Counted from the stretch's first letter, positions 6,881 to 15,451 are shown. The stretch is DNA of 21,062 bases from CALGSZ01 sp042408955 (GCA_042408955.1 JBHOQQ010000082.1:1-21062); one strand, 5' to 3'. Made by a program: numbers and translations. Notes: a model not told the origin generated them from the letters alone.

Positions 6881-8371
6881 TCACAGTGATGCGCTAGCCC
6901 GCCACAGCATCAGGAAACCAAGGACCAGGACCACTGCGGCCCGCACAACCGGGCTCAACGCGAGCAAGCGCTGCCACGCCAGTGATTGCATCCCAGGCAG
7001 GTAACCACGCGAATCCGCGACAGTCTGGCGTATCCGGAGCCACGCGCGTCCAGAAATGGCGACCGCCATCCCTACGGCAACCAGAACGCCTGCCAATCCC
7101 AGACTGAACGCGACAAGTGCCAGCAGCCCGAAGACTACTTGGTTCGCGCCTATGGCCAGCAGCAAAATCGCCAGCGCATCCGGGCACGGCACGATGCCAC
7201 CCGTCACGCCAAGAGCAACCAGGCTCCGCAAGGTCACCCGGCGCTCACCGCGCACGGCCAAAGCTTCCCGGAGATGATGCGCCGCGTGCTCCTGATCGGC
7301 CACATGCGCATGCTGACCGTCATGCCTCCTCTTTGCGCACTCATGCCAGACTGCTTTCCAGAGCATGAACGCGCCGATCGCAGTCACCGTGAGACTCGAC
7401 AGCAGACTCAGCCCAGGTACGATGCGCGACAGCGGAATGGCGCGACTCGCTGCCAGTGTCCCCAGGCCTAGCGCAAACACCGAGAAGGTGTGCGTGAAGG
7501 TCACCACGCTGGCCAGGGCAACAGCGTCCCAAGCAGTCCCACCTGTTGCGACCAGATATGCTGCGACCAGTGTTTTGCCATGACCGGGCTGTGCGGCGTG
7601 GAGTACGCCCATCACGGCAAACACCGCAAACGAGAGGATCACCAATCGAGGTGTCTTCGGTCGTGCAAGCCACGCTTCTGCCCGGCCGACCGCCCGACTG
7701 CGCGCTTGCTCCCAGGCCGCGGCCGCATCCAACCACTCCGCTGGTCCAAGACTCGATGCCGGCTCCACGATGAATGCGATCCGCACATGTGGCCCCGGCC
7801 AACTCTGCTCGACCCCGGTGATGCCACCGGTCACCAGCAGGTCGAGCCGGTGATCAGTCCGCTCAAGCTGATAGCGATTGCGAACGTCGATGATGTGCTG
7901 CGCGGCCTGCGCCGGCCGCGGTAATGGGGCCGCCACGGTCAATACGATTGGCTGCTGGCCAGTTTGGAAGGCAACGAATGGTGGAATCTTGACCATCACA
8001 TGGTCAGCATCGATCGCAACGGATTGTCCATCGATAGTAATGAGCAGATCGTCGGAGAGGGTGGCCAACCAGGTTCGAATCTCGCGCTCACCGACGGTCT
8101 GATCGCCATCGCGGTCGAGCTCCGAAAGTACGACATCATTTGCGAGGATCCCGCCGCCGATGGCAAGAGAGATGCGGACCTCGGTGGGAGCGATCTGGAT
8201 GAGCAGATGCTGAGCTAGCCGGTCGGCTGGATGCGCCGAGACCGCGTTCGGTGCTCCGGTCAGCGTCACACCGACGGCGCAGAGCGCCGCAAGTGCGATG
8301 ACCGCTTGGGAACCGCGGCGTTTCCGCTGGACGCTCCAACGTGCGTTGGACGGCAAGCAAGGATCAGCCAT
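6881..8371 (-). CDS. NicO/RcnA-type nickel/cobalt transporter with external EF-hand-bearing domain
   Basis: This 496-residue membrane protein has an N-terminal signal anchor (about 21-46, ending near SAHPAD). A beta-rich external domain of about 200 residues follows, then a transporter domain from about 243. The NicO-type motifs are present: HAAQPGHGKTLVAAYL (about 258-273), THTFSVFALG (293-302), a histidine-rich loop (about 343-366 with His at 343, 350, 354, 356, 362, 365 and 366), and GGIVPCPDALAILL (391-404). These metal-binding histidines and the PCP motif fit Ni/Co (or related divalent metal) transport. The external domain contains a canonical EF-hand loop, D86-x-D88-x-D90-x-T92...E97. 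It starts 3 nt after the stop of the upstream GGCT-like gene, so the two are co-transcribed. The direction of transport is not determinable here. Confidence 0.88.
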   Translation of the reverse strand: MADPCLPSNARWSVQRKRRGSQAVIALAALCAVGVTLTGAPNAVSAHPADRLAQHLLIQIAPTEVRISLAIGGGILANDVVLSELDRDGDQTVGEREIRTWLATLSDDLLITIDGQSVAIDADHVMVKIPPFVAFQTGQQPIVLTVAAPLPRPAQAAQHIIDVRNRYQLERTDHRLDLLVTGGITGVEQSWPGPHVRIAFIVEPASSLGPAEWLDAAAAWEQARSRAVGRAEAWLARPKTPRLVILSFAVFAVMGVLHAAQPGHGKTLVAAYLVATGGTAWDAVALASVVTFTHTFSVFALGLGTLAASRAIPLSRIVPGLSLLSSLTVTAIGAFMLWKAVWHECAKRRHDGQHAHVADQEHAAHHLREALAVRGERRVTLRSLVALGVTGGIVPCPDALAILLLAIGANQVVFGLLALVAFSLGLAGVLVAVGMAVAISGRAWLRIRQTVADSRGYLPGMQSLAWQRLLALSPVVRAAVVLVLGFLMLWRASASL

Positions 8372-8374
8372 GCC

Positions 8375-8791
8375 CTAATTGCCGTCTCGTGGCTCTTCCT
8401 CATCGGCAGGAATACCAAGCTGCTGGACAACGGATCGTAGCCGTCCGATATAGGGTGGCGGTAGCTCCCAATAGCGCGCCGCCGCGAGCACCGCCTCCGG
8501 CGCCCCGCACAGCAGTCCGCGAGATCCGAGATATGCCTGAAACTGGCGGCCATCGTCGGTCGTTACGTCAACAAGACTGCCAGCCGGCTGGGAAGGTACC
8601 GCGACGAGAATCCCCCAAATGTCGGTGCCTTGGAGACTTGCAAAGGCTGAAGGAAATGTCACATCCGCTGTGATCAGCCGCGAACGGGCCACGAACCTGG
8701 CGCCTGGGTAGGCTGACCGGATGGCAGCCGGATCCATATCCGCACCGGAGAAAAACAAATGCACGATCTCGTTGGTATCAGTCATACCCAT
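8375..8791 (-). CDS. Divergent gamma-glutamylcyclotransferase-fold (GGCT/AIG2-like) protein
   Basis: This 138-residue soluble protein resembles GGCT-family members by pattern. HLFFSGADMDPAAIRSAYPGA occupies the place of the usual FAYGSNMDP...R.PGA start, though only loosely. GTDIWGILVAV matches the G.VWGVLY strand. ARYWELPPPYIGRLRSV matches the C-terminal GA..WGLP..YI..L helix. The substrate-loop YGSN is changed to FSGAD, and the segment that normally carries the catalytic glutamate (LDRYEG) seems to be missing, so it may be inactive or act as a binding protein. The ATG at 8791 is preferred because an AGG lies 8 nt upstream; the frame stays open for another 98 codons, but those residues look like random translation. 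It is the first gene of a pair with the NicO-type transporter. Confidence 0.72.
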   Translation of the reverse strand: MGMTDTNEIVHLFFSGADMDPAAIRSAYPGARFVARSRLITADVTFPSAFASLQGTDIWGILVAVPSQPAGSLVDVTTDDGRQFQAYLGSRGLLCGAPEAVLAAARYWELPPPYIGRLRSVVQQLGIPADEEEPRDGN

Positions 8792-9020
8792 ATCGCTGCC
8801 TCGTCCCGGCTGCCGCCAGGTTGCGCATTGCGTTACCGAGCGTGATCCACGCGATACCGTAGGCTCACGCCGCGGTTCGGCGGAGAAGCCTCCCTGGATT
8901 TTCAACCTTTCATCCGTCGCACGCAACGGGTGCAAACGGGCGTAGTCGTGGCCAACAAGGCTTGCTCCTACCCGCAGCCTGTTTACAGTCTTGTTACACC
9001 ACATTGCTACGATTGATCCA

Positions 9021-9060
9021 GGAACGGACGCGAGTTGCTCGCGTAGCGCACAGAAAGGAG
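9021..9060 (+). promoter_or_regulatory. Leader of the secreted protein gene: hairpin, ECF-like promoter pattern and strong RBS
   Basis: Three signals crowd into 40 nt. GGAAC (9021-9025) and CGTA (9042-9045) are 16 nt apart, the pattern of many extracytoplasmic-function sigma promoters. ACGCGAG (9028-9034) and CTCGCGT (9038-9044) form a perfect 7-bp dyad with a 3-nt loop. AAAGGAGG (9054-9061) is a near-perfect Shine-Dalgarno 5 nt before the ATG. The promoter and the hairpin readings exclude each other in part, because the hairpin would span the -10. The Shine-Dalgarno is secure; the rest is inference. Confidence 0.4.
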
Positions 9061-9066
9061 GATGCG

Positions 9067-9663
9067 ATGCTTCGCCGCACATCACTTGGCCTGATTGTCA
9101 GCCTGAGCGTGATCGGCCTACTTGCCGGTGGGATTGTGACCGCCGCCTTGGCACAGGAAGCCAGTCCGACCCCCGAGTCCACGCCAACGATCGCCGGGCC
9201 GCCAGGATATCAAGACTTCATCAACGACCTTGCCGCGCAACTCGGCTTGCCAGCAGAGCAAGTTGACGCTGCCGTCAAGGCGACCCTGAAAGCGCGGGTT
9301 GATGAGCGAGCCGAGCGCATCAAGCAGCAAATCGATGCCGGGAATTTCCCTGGGCTGTTTGATGGCGGCCATCGGCTCGGCCGGCATCATCCCCATGCGA
9401 AAGGCCGATTGCCTGGTGTTCTTCGTGTTGATGGGCGGGATTTGGTTCGAGACGTTGCCGATTTCCTGGGGATGACCCCGAGTGATCTCCTGTCCGAATG
9501 GCGGCAAGGCTCAAGCCTGGCGCAGATCGCTGAAGCGCACGGCAAATCTCGCGACGATCTTCGGGCATTCCTGCTCTCCCGCGCGGAAGATCGTATTGAC
9601 GCTCTTCTCGACGCCACTGCTCCCGGCGCCGCGGTCACGCCAGTCGCGACTCCGGCCGCCTAA
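9067..9663 (+). CDS. Secreted small helical protein of unknown function
   Basis: This 198-residue protein has a clear signal peptide: MLRRTS, a hydrophobic core (LGLIVSLSVIGLLAGGIVTA), and a likely cleavage after AALAQ (about residue 29-30). A Pro/Thr/Ser-rich linker (PTPESTPTIAGPPG) follows. The mature part is helical: a first unit at about 48-92 (FINDLAAQLGLPAEQVDAA), a His/Arg-rich loop (HRLGRHHPH, 102-110), and a second unit at about 124-183 with DVADFLGMTPSDLLSEW and GSSLAQIAEAHGKSRDDL. The second pattern recurs in uncharacterised secreted proteins of Chloroflexota and Firmicutes, to my memory. It ends in an Ala/Thr/Pro tail (VTPVATPAA). The ATG at 9067 is chosen over upstream starts because AAAGGAGG precedes it. 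The gene stands alone and faces the SDR gene. No enzyme motif is seen. Confidence 0.85.
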   Translation: MLRRTSLGLIVSLSVIGLLAGGIVTAALAQEASPTPESTPTIAGPPGYQDFINDLAAQLGLPAEQVDAAVKATLKARVDERAERIKQQIDAGNFPGLFDGGHRLGRHHPHAKGRLPGVLRVDGRDLVRDVADFLGMTPSDLLSEWRQGSSLAQIAEAHGKSRDDLRAFLLSRAEDRIDALLDATAPGAAVTPVATPAA

Positions 9664-9707
9664 CCCCCGGCACCACGCTCATTGGCGTGTGGCCAGTTCC
9701 GTCCCAC

Positions 9708-9735
9708 CGGCAGGCGGTCCCAGCCCCGCCTGCCG
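9708..9735. terminator. Bidirectional hairpin between convergent genes
   Basis: CGGCAGGCGG (9708-9717) and CCGCCTGCCG (9726-9735) form a perfect 10-bp stem with an 8-nt loop, placed 45 nt after the secreted-protein stop and 23 nt after the SDR stop on the other strand. A smaller dyad (CCACGC/GCGTG, about 9672-9690) precedes it. There is no U-tract on either strand, so this is a U-less or Rho-assisted terminator at best. Its position between two converging genes makes the role plausible. Confidence 0.6.
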
Positions 9736-9757
9736 CTCCGCGCTGTCTTGGTACCGG

Positions 9758-10525
9758 TCAGCGCATCTGCAAACCGCCATCGACATTGATCGTCTGACCT
9801 GTGATATAGGCGGCATCGTCAGAAGCGAGGAACGCAACGAGCCCGGCAACATCCGCGGCCGTCCCCAGCCGGCCGAGCGGCACGTTCGACCGTTCTGCCT
9901 CCTTGGCCTCCTCAAACGTCCGCCCCGTCATCGCGGCACGGCGCTGCAATGCGGCCCAATACAAATCCGTTGCCATGTGGCCAGGGCTGATGCAGTTGAC
10001 TCGAATGCCCGCCGGCGCAAGCTCTCTGGCCAGTGCTTGGGTCAGCGCGATCACACCAGCCTTGGAAGCGCCGTACGCACTCGACCCGGCGGGCGTATCC
10101 CGGCCAAAGACCGAACTGACGGTGACGATCACGCCGGACCGCTGGCCCAGCATGACACGCGCCGCTGCCCGGCAAGTAAAGAAAACTCCTTCAAGATTGA
10201 CTGCCAAAATGCGCCGCAACTGCTCATCGCTCATCTCCACGACCGGCGCTCGGCCACCGATACCAGCATTGGCGACCGCAACGTCCAATCCACCGTGCCG
10301 TTCCACCATCTGCCGGATCACTCCATCGATGGCTCCGGGCTCACTCACATCACAGTGAACGCCACCAGCACCGCCGATCTCTGCCGCCACGCTGGCCACC
10401 CGCTCGTCAATGTCCGCGATCCACACCAGCGCTCCCTCGGCAATGAATCGCTCCGCGATGCCTCGCCCAAGACCGTTTGCGCCGCCAGTCACCAGCACGC
10501 GCGCTCCCTCGAACCGTCGCCACAT
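9758..10525 (-). CDS. SDR-family NAD(P)-dependent oxidoreductase
   Basis: This is a classical short-chain dehydrogenase/reductase of about 255 residues. The following positions are counted from the alternative GTG at 10534, three codons upstream. The cofactor loop is TGGANGLG (16-23). An acidic residue, D41, ends the second beta strand in VWIADID, which favours NAD(H). The NAG motif is VANAGIG (87-93), with N113 in AVNLEGV. The catalytic residues are S140/S141 (VTVSSVFG), Y154 and K158 (SAYGASKAG). PG and a flexible substrate loop follow (ISPGHMATDLYW), and the C-terminus has the usual ITGQTINVDGG. The ATG at 10525 is preferred because GAAGGA lies about 11 nt upstream; at 10534 that sequence is too close. 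The substrate is unknown; fabG-like, sugar and steroid dehydrogenases all share these motifs. Confidence 0.93.
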   Translation of the reverse strand: MWRRFEGARVLVTGGANGLGRGIAERFIAEGALVWIADIDERVASVAAEIGGAGGVHCDVSEPGAIDGVIRQMVERHGGLDVAVANAGIGGRAPVVEMSDEQLRRILAVNLEGVFFTCRAAARVMLGQRSGVIVTVSSVFGRDTPAGSSAYGASKAGVIALTQALARELAPAGIRVNCISPGHMATDLYWAALQRRAAMTGRTFEEAKEAERSNVPLGRLGTAADVAGLVAFLASDDAAYITGQTINVDGGLQMR

Positions 10526-10783
10526 CGCTTGCACCGTCCTTCACTTCACCGAGCATGCCGATCCTCACGCGTCATAGCCTACCCCGCGGCGCATCAGCCT
10601 GGGCCAAGGGAGTTGGCCCACCTTCAATGAATGTGGCATCCATTCGCTTTTATTCGCGCGTGCCAACTCGGCAAGCTGCAGCACCGAGCGAGACCGAACA
10701 CAGTGCCCTCGGCAGCTTTGCTATCCTGCCGCAGCGTGGAACATCGGCACGTGGTGCATGTGCCAAGGCTGAAAGGAGCGTCC
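10526..10783. other. Divergent intergenic region, SDR gene / propeller gene
   Basis: These 258 nt separate two divergent start codons and must hold both promoters. I see no -35/-10 pair good enough to call. A short dyad GGCAC (10746-10750) and GTGCC (10760-10764) around a CACGTG core lies just ahead of the propeller gene's Shine-Dalgarno. The plus-strand frame is open through this region, but it has no ribosome site and its codons look non-coding. Confidence 0.4.
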
Positions 10784-13700
10784 GTGGTTATGAATTCCCA
10801 GTCCTCGCCCGCACCTCAGCATGCCTCGGAACCGTTTGCCGGCTTGCTACGGTGGCGGTGCATCGGTCCGTTTCGTGGCGGCCGGGTGGTGGCCGTCGCG
10901 GGAAGCTATCACGATCGCAACACGTTCTATTTTGGCGCGGTTGCAGGCGGCGTTTGGAAGACCACGGACGCTGGCAACTACTGGGAATGCGTCTCCGACG
11001 GCTTTTTTTCGACAGCCTCGATTGGAGCGCTGGCCGTCGCTCCCTCCGATTCCAATGTGATCTACGCGGGAACGGGAGAAACGACGATCCGCATCGACGT
11101 CTCGCATGGCGACGGCGTGTACCGCTCAACGGACGCTGGCAGAACCTGGACGCACGCTGGCCTCAGGGAAACACGGCACATCGGCAAGATCCGCGTTGAT
11201 CCCCGTGACCCGGACACGGTCTATGTCGCTGCCTTTGGTCATGCCTTTGGTCCCAATCCCGAGCGGGGCGTGTACAAGAGCACCGACGGCGGCAAGACTT
11301 GGCGCCATGTCCTCTTCGTCTCAGAGAAGGCGGGCGCGGTCGATCTCTCCCTGGACGAGACCAATCCGCGCATCATCTATGCGGCAGTCTGGGAAGCGTA
11401 CCGGTCTTTCTGGCAGATCTCGTCCGGTGGCCCGGATTCTGGGTTATGGCAGTCCACGGACGGGGGCGAAACGTGGGTCAATTTGACTCAACGGCCCGGG
11501 TTACCACGCGGAATTTGGGGCAAGGTCGGTGTTGCGGCCTCTCCCGCCCGGCCTGGGCGTGTCTGGGCGCTCATCGAACATGAAAACGAAGGTGGTCTCT
11601 ACCGGTCCGACGATGCTGGCGCCACATGGGAAAAGGTGTCGGACAACCAGAATCTCCTCTCGCGGGCTTGGTACTACACGCACATTACCGCCGATCCGCA
11701 AGACCCCGACACGGTCTATGTCAACAACCTCGATCTCTGGAAGTCTACCGACGGCGGGAAGACCTTCACGGAAATGCCCACACCGCACGGGGACAATCAC
11801 GACCTTTGGATTGATCCGCGTGACAACCGCCGGATGATTCAGGGCAATGACGGCGGCGCGAACATCTCGCTCAATGGCGGGGAATCTTGGAGCACGATTT
11901 ACAACCAGCCCACGGCGCAGTTCTATCACTTGAGCGCGGATAACCGCGATCCGTATTACGTCTTTGGAACGCAGCAAGACAACTCATCGGTCGCTGTCCC
12001 GTCCCGCTCAGCCGATGCGGCGATTGGCTGGGCCGACTGCTACATCGCAGGGACCGGGGAAAGCGGGTACATCGTCCCGGATCCTCACGATCCGGACATC
12101 GTTTACGTCGGCGCGATTGGCTCGTCCCCAGGTGGTGGAAACGCTCTCCAGCGATACGACCACAAGCGCCGGCAGATCCGGTTGATCACCACCTGGCCGG
12201 AACTGATGTCAGGTTACGGAGCCGCCGAGCACAAGCACCGCTTCGCTTGGACCTACCCCATCCTCATCTCGCGTCACGAGCCTGGCACGCTCTATATCGG
12301 CGGCAATATGGTGTTCAAGAGCGTCAACGAAGGGCAATCGTGGGAGCCGGTCAGTCCTGATCTCACCCGCGCCGACCCGGAAACGCTCAAGCCCACCGGC
12401 GGACCCATCAACAAGGACGCAATCGGCGCTGAAACCTACGCGACCGTCTTTGCGCTGGCTGAATCGCCGCATGAGGCGGGCGTGATGTGGGCCGGCTCCG
12501 ATGACGGGTTGATCCATCTGACACGTGATGGTGGCACGACGTGGCAACCGGTGACACCAGCCGATCTCCCCGAGTGGACCCTGATCTCGTGCATCGAGCC
12601 ATCGCCGTTCGATCCTGGCACGGCCTACGTTGCGGCCACGCGCTACAAGCTCGATGATTACCAGCCGTACCTCTACAAGACAACCGACTACGGGCAGACC
12701 TGGACGCGGATCAATAACGGCATCGCGGCCAACGACTTCACCCGCGTGATTCGCTGCGATCCCATGCGGAGAGGACTACTGTACGCCGGAACGGAAACAG
12801 GGCTCTACGTCTCGTTCGACGACGGTGTGAACTGGCAACGATTCCAGCTTAATCTGCCGGTCGCCCCCATTCACGATCTCATCGTGAAGGGAAGCGACCT
12901 GATTGCCGGAACCCATGGGCGCTCGATCTGGATTCTCGATGATCTCACGCCACTGCGCGACATCGCCGCCGGGCTTCCCGATGGCCCCTACCTCTTCGCC
13001 CCAAGGGATACGCCCCGCGTGCTGCCAGGAATAGATTGGAGCTCAAACGTCCCTGGCCAGGTCAATTACTTGAGTGGACGTCCCGGAGCGTACCGGGTGA
13101 CCATCACACCTGAAGGCGAGGCAGTCCGCACCTACCTCGATGCCGGAGAGAATCCCCCGGCAGGAGTGATCGTGACCTACCGGCTGCCCGAGGTGCCGGC
13201 CGAGCCCATCACCCTCACCTTCACAGACGCAAACGGCGAGACGATCCGCTCGTTCACGTCGCGCCTGCCCGACGACCCACCCAAGGCAAAGGAGCGCCGT
13301 ATCCCTGCCCAGGCTGGCTGGAACCGCTTTGTGTGGGACATGCGCTACGCGCCGGTCACCAAGATCGAAGGCACCGACCCCGCGGCCGAAAAGCCGCTCG
13401 AAGGCCCAATCGTCAAGCCGGGGACCTACCGCGTCACCCTCAAGGTCGGCGGCCAAGAGTTGTCGCAGACGTTTCGCATCGTCGTCCCTGGGCATGTGCC
13501 GGCCTCGCAGGAAGACCTTGACGCCCAGGCTGATCTTCTCCTCCGCATCCACCGCCAGCTTGACCGGACCGTACGTGCGATCAACCGGATGCGGGATCTG
13601 CGCGCTCAGCTCGACGGCTGGGCCAAGCGAGCGAAGACCGTCGAGTCGGGAGAGGAGATCGCCAAGGCTGCCAGCGACCTCAAAGAGAAGGTGCTGGAGA

Positions 13701-13972
13701 TCGAAAAGACGTTGCTCGTCCCCGACCTCCGTCCTGGGTGGGCAGACAATCTCAACCAGGGTGTCCGGCTATTCGAGAAGCTGTCGAGCCTCATTCCGGT
13801 GGTGCAGCTTGGGGACTACCGGCCGACCGATGCTGCCGAGGCCGTGTTCCAAGACCTGAGCGCGCGCATTGACGAGCAGATCGCCCGTTTGGATCGCCTC
13901 GTTTCGGAGGATCTCGCGGCGCTGAATGCCCAGATTCGTTCGGCGAATCTCGACCCGATACTCGCTGTCTAG
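10784..13972 (+). CDS. Asp-box (BNR/VPS10-sortilin-like) beta-propeller protein, about 1060 aa
   Basis: This is a large protein of the glycosyl hydrolase/VPS10-like beta-propeller group. The N-terminus reads LLRWRCIGPFRGGRVVAVAG, typical of the group. I count about eleven Asp-box repeats, including KTTDAGNYW, RSTDAGRTW, KSTDGGKTW, QSTDGGETW, RSDDAGATW, KSTDGGKTF, KSVNEGQSW, TRDGGTTW, KTTDYGQTW and SFDDGVNW, spread over about residues 60-690. After HGRSIWILDDLTPL the C-terminal part (about 730-1062) has a beta-sandwich-like region (RVTITPEG, TYRVTLKVGG) and then long helices (HRQLDRTVRAINRMRDLRAQ). No catalytic glycosidase residues can be assigned, and no signal peptide is seen although many relatives are secreted. 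The GTG at 10784 (AAAGGAG, 6 nt upstream) or the ATG at 10790 is the start. An amidase follows 33 nt downstream, probably in one operon. Confidence 0.9.
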   Translation: MVMNSQSSPAPQHASEPFAGLLRWRCIGPFRGGRVVAVAGSYHDRNTFYFGAVAGGVWKTTDAGNYWECVSDGFFSTASIGALAVAPSDSNVIYAGTGETTIRIDVSHGDGVYRSTDAGRTWTHAGLRETRHIGKIRVDPRDPDTVYVAAFGHAFGPNPERGVYKSTDGGKTWRHVLFVSEKAGAVDLSLDETNPRIIYAAVWEAYRSFWQISSGGPDSGLWQSTDGGETWVNLTQRPGLPRGIWGKVGVAASPARPGRVWALIEHENEGGLYRSDDAGATWEKVSDNQNLLSRAWYYTHITADPQDPDTVYVNNLDLWKSTDGGKTFTEMPTPHGDNHDLWIDPRDNRRMIQGNDGGANISLNGGESWSTIYNQPTAQFYHLSADNRDPYYVFGTQQDNSSVAVPSRSADAAIGWADCYIAGTGESGYIVPDPHDPDIVYVGAIGSSPGGGNALQRYDHKRRQIRLITTWPELMSGYGAAEHKHRFAWTYPILISRHEPGTLYIGGNMVFKSVNEGQSWEPVSPDLTRADPETLKPTGGPINKDAIGAETYATVFALAESPHEAGVMWAGSDDGLIHLTRDGGTTWQPVTPADLPEWTLISCIEPSPFDPGTAYVAATRYKLDDYQPYLYKTTDYGQTWTRINNGIAANDFTRVIRCDPMRRGLLYAGTETGLYVSFDDGVNWQRFQLNLPVAPIHDLIVKGSDLIAGTHGRSIWILDDLTPLRDIAAGLPDGPYLFAPRDTPRVLPGIDWSSNVPGQVNYLSGRPGAYRVTITPEGEAVRTYLDAGENPPAGVIVTYRLPEVPAEPITLTFTDANGETIRSFTSRLPDDPPKAKERRIPAQAGWNRFVWDMRYAPVTKIEGTDPAAEKPLEGPIVKPGTYRVTLKVGGQELSQTFRIVVPGHVPASQEDLDAQADLLLRIHRQLDRTVRAINRMRDLRAQLDGWAKRAKTVESGEEIAKAASDLKEKVLEIEKTLLVPDLRPGWADNLNQGVRLFEKLSSLIPVVQLGDYRPTDAAEAVFQDLSARIDEQIARLDRLVSEDLAALNAQIRSANLDPILAV

Positions 13973-14005
13973 CGCCGGACATAGCACACCCCAGGAGGAC
14001 GCGCG

Positions 14006-15451
14006 ATGACCGATGCAGCAGATCTTTCCGCCCTGGAGGCGCTGGCTGCTTTCCGTGCCCGGCGCCTCTCTCCCGTCGAGCTTATGCAGGCTGTGATCAC
14101 GCGGGCGGAGCGCGTCGAGTCCGTCATCAATGCGTTCACTCACCGCTTTTTCGAGCAGGCGCTTGAGGCTGCCCGGCAAGCGGAGCGGCGCTATCTCGGA
14201 AAGGGCCCGAGACCACGCGCCCTTGAAGGGCTACCGCTGGCCATCAAGGACGAAATGCCGGTCGCCGGACAGCCCAACACCTTTGGCTCCATCCCCTTCA
14301 AGGACCAGATCGCCACGCACACGGCCCCACTCGCGGAGCGCGCTCTCCGCGCTGGGGCCATCATCCATGCCCGCACCACACAACCAGAGTTTGCCTGCAT
14401 GCCATTCACTCATTCCCGCCTCTACGGAATCACCCGCAATCCGTGGCACCCAGCATTCGACGTTGGTGGCTCTTCCGGTGGCGCGGCGGCAGCGCTGGCC
14501 GCGGGCACCACCACGCTGGCAGGAGGATCAGACATCGGCGGTTCAATTCGCATTCCTGCTTCCTGCTGCGGGGTTGTGGGCTTCAAGCTCTCCTACGGCC
14601 GGGTTCCGCAAGATCCCCCCTTCAATCTCGATCATTACTGTCACGAAGGGCCGCTCGCACGCACCGTTGGTGACGTCGCCTTGTTCGCCCAGGTCATCGC
14701 CGGGCCGCATCCGCACGACGGAGCATCGTTGCCCGAGCGCATCTATTTCCCGTTGCAGCGACCCGCCAGCACGAGCCGGGGCTGGAAGGTGGCCCTCAGC
14801 CTCACGCTTGGTGACTACGATCTCAATGACGACGTGCGGCGCAACACGATCGCTGTCGCCGAGACTTTGCGCGAGGCTGGCGTCGTCGTCGAGGAAGTCG
14901 AGCTACCCTGGAAGCGGCAGGATATCTTCCAGACGGCCATGATTCACTACGGTACGATCTTCGGCGCGTGGATCAAGGAGGTCGTCACGGCATACCCGGC
15001 AGAGGTGACGCGCTACGCAGTTGCATTTGCAGAGCAGTCAACCGAGGCGGCTTCCGAGCCGGGAGCCTTCTTGCGCGGTTTGCAAATCGAGGGGCAGATC
15101 TACGAGGCACTTGGCGACCTGTTTACCCGCTACGATTTCCTGCTCTGCCCAACGCTTGCGCTGCCAGCCCTCGAAGCCGGCAAGGATTATGTGGATGAGC
15201 CGGTTGTCATTGGGGGCAACAAGCAAGAGGGAGTGCTGTCCCACTTGATGACGATCCCGTTCAACATCTGCAGCCGCTGTCCGGTGATGAGTGTCCCGTC
15301 GGGCTTCTCACGCGACGGCGTCCCGACCGGTGTGCAGATTGTCGGCCGCCCGTATCAAGATCGTCAGGTCGTGCACTTGGCGTATGTCCTGGAGGAGCGG
15401 CGTCCCTGGTTGGATCGCCCAGAACATCGGCCGCCGCTCACGTCGTCATGA
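14006..15451 (+). CDS. Amidase signature-family hydrolase
   Basis: This 481-residue cytoplasmic enzyme of the amidase signature family hydrolyses C-N amide bonds with a Ser-cisSer-Lys triad. The triad is visible: K81 in LPLAIKDEMPV, S156 in VGGSSGGAAAALAAG and the nucleophile S180 in LAGGSDIGGSIRIPAS. The length is normal for the family and the C-terminal domain is complete (PSGFSRDGVPTGVQIVGRPY). AGGAGG lies 7 nt before the ATG. It follows the propeller gene by 33 nt and is probably in the same transcript. The substrate is unknown. GatA is unlikely because no gatB or gatC is nearby and the sequence is a general amidase type. Confidence 0.93.
   Translation: MTDAADLSALEALAAFRARRLSPVELMQAVITRAERVESVINAFTHRFFEQALEAARQAERRYLGKGPRPRALEGLPLAIKDEMPVAGQPNTFGSIPFKDQIATHTAPLAERALRAGAIIHARTTQPEFACMPFTHSRLYGITRNPWHPAFDVGGSSGGAAAALAAGTTTLAGGSDIGGSIRIPASCCGVVGFKLSYGRVPQDPPFNLDHYCHEGPLARTVGDVALFAQVIAGPHPHDGASLPERIYFPLQRPASTSRGWKVALSLTLGDYDLNDDVRRNTIAVAETLREAGVVVEEVELPWKRQDIFQTAMIHYGTIFGAWIKEVVTAYPAEVTRYAVAFAEQSTEAASEPGAFLRGLQIEGQIYEALGDLFTRYDFLLCPTLALPALEAGKDYVDEPVVIGGNKQEGVLSHLMTIPFNICSRCPVMSVPSGFSRDGVPTGVQIVGRPYQDRQVVHLAYVLEERRPWLDRPEHRPPLTSS

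Noticed and set aside
6879..6891. CATCACAGTGATG dyad at the stop of the NicO-type gene as a terminator
   Set aside because: The two halves are separated by one base, so no RNA hairpin with a real loop and useful stem can form, and there is no U-tract.
8792..9085. An N-terminal extension of the GGCT-like protein to 236 residues
   Set aside because: The extra 98 residues have no Shine-Dalgarno and no coherent pattern, and would overlap the leader and start of the divergent secreted-protein gene.
10631..10783. An N-terminal extension of the propeller protein
   Set aside because: The frame is open, but AAAGGAG 6 nt before the GTG at 10784 marks the start and the upstream residues look like non-coding translation.
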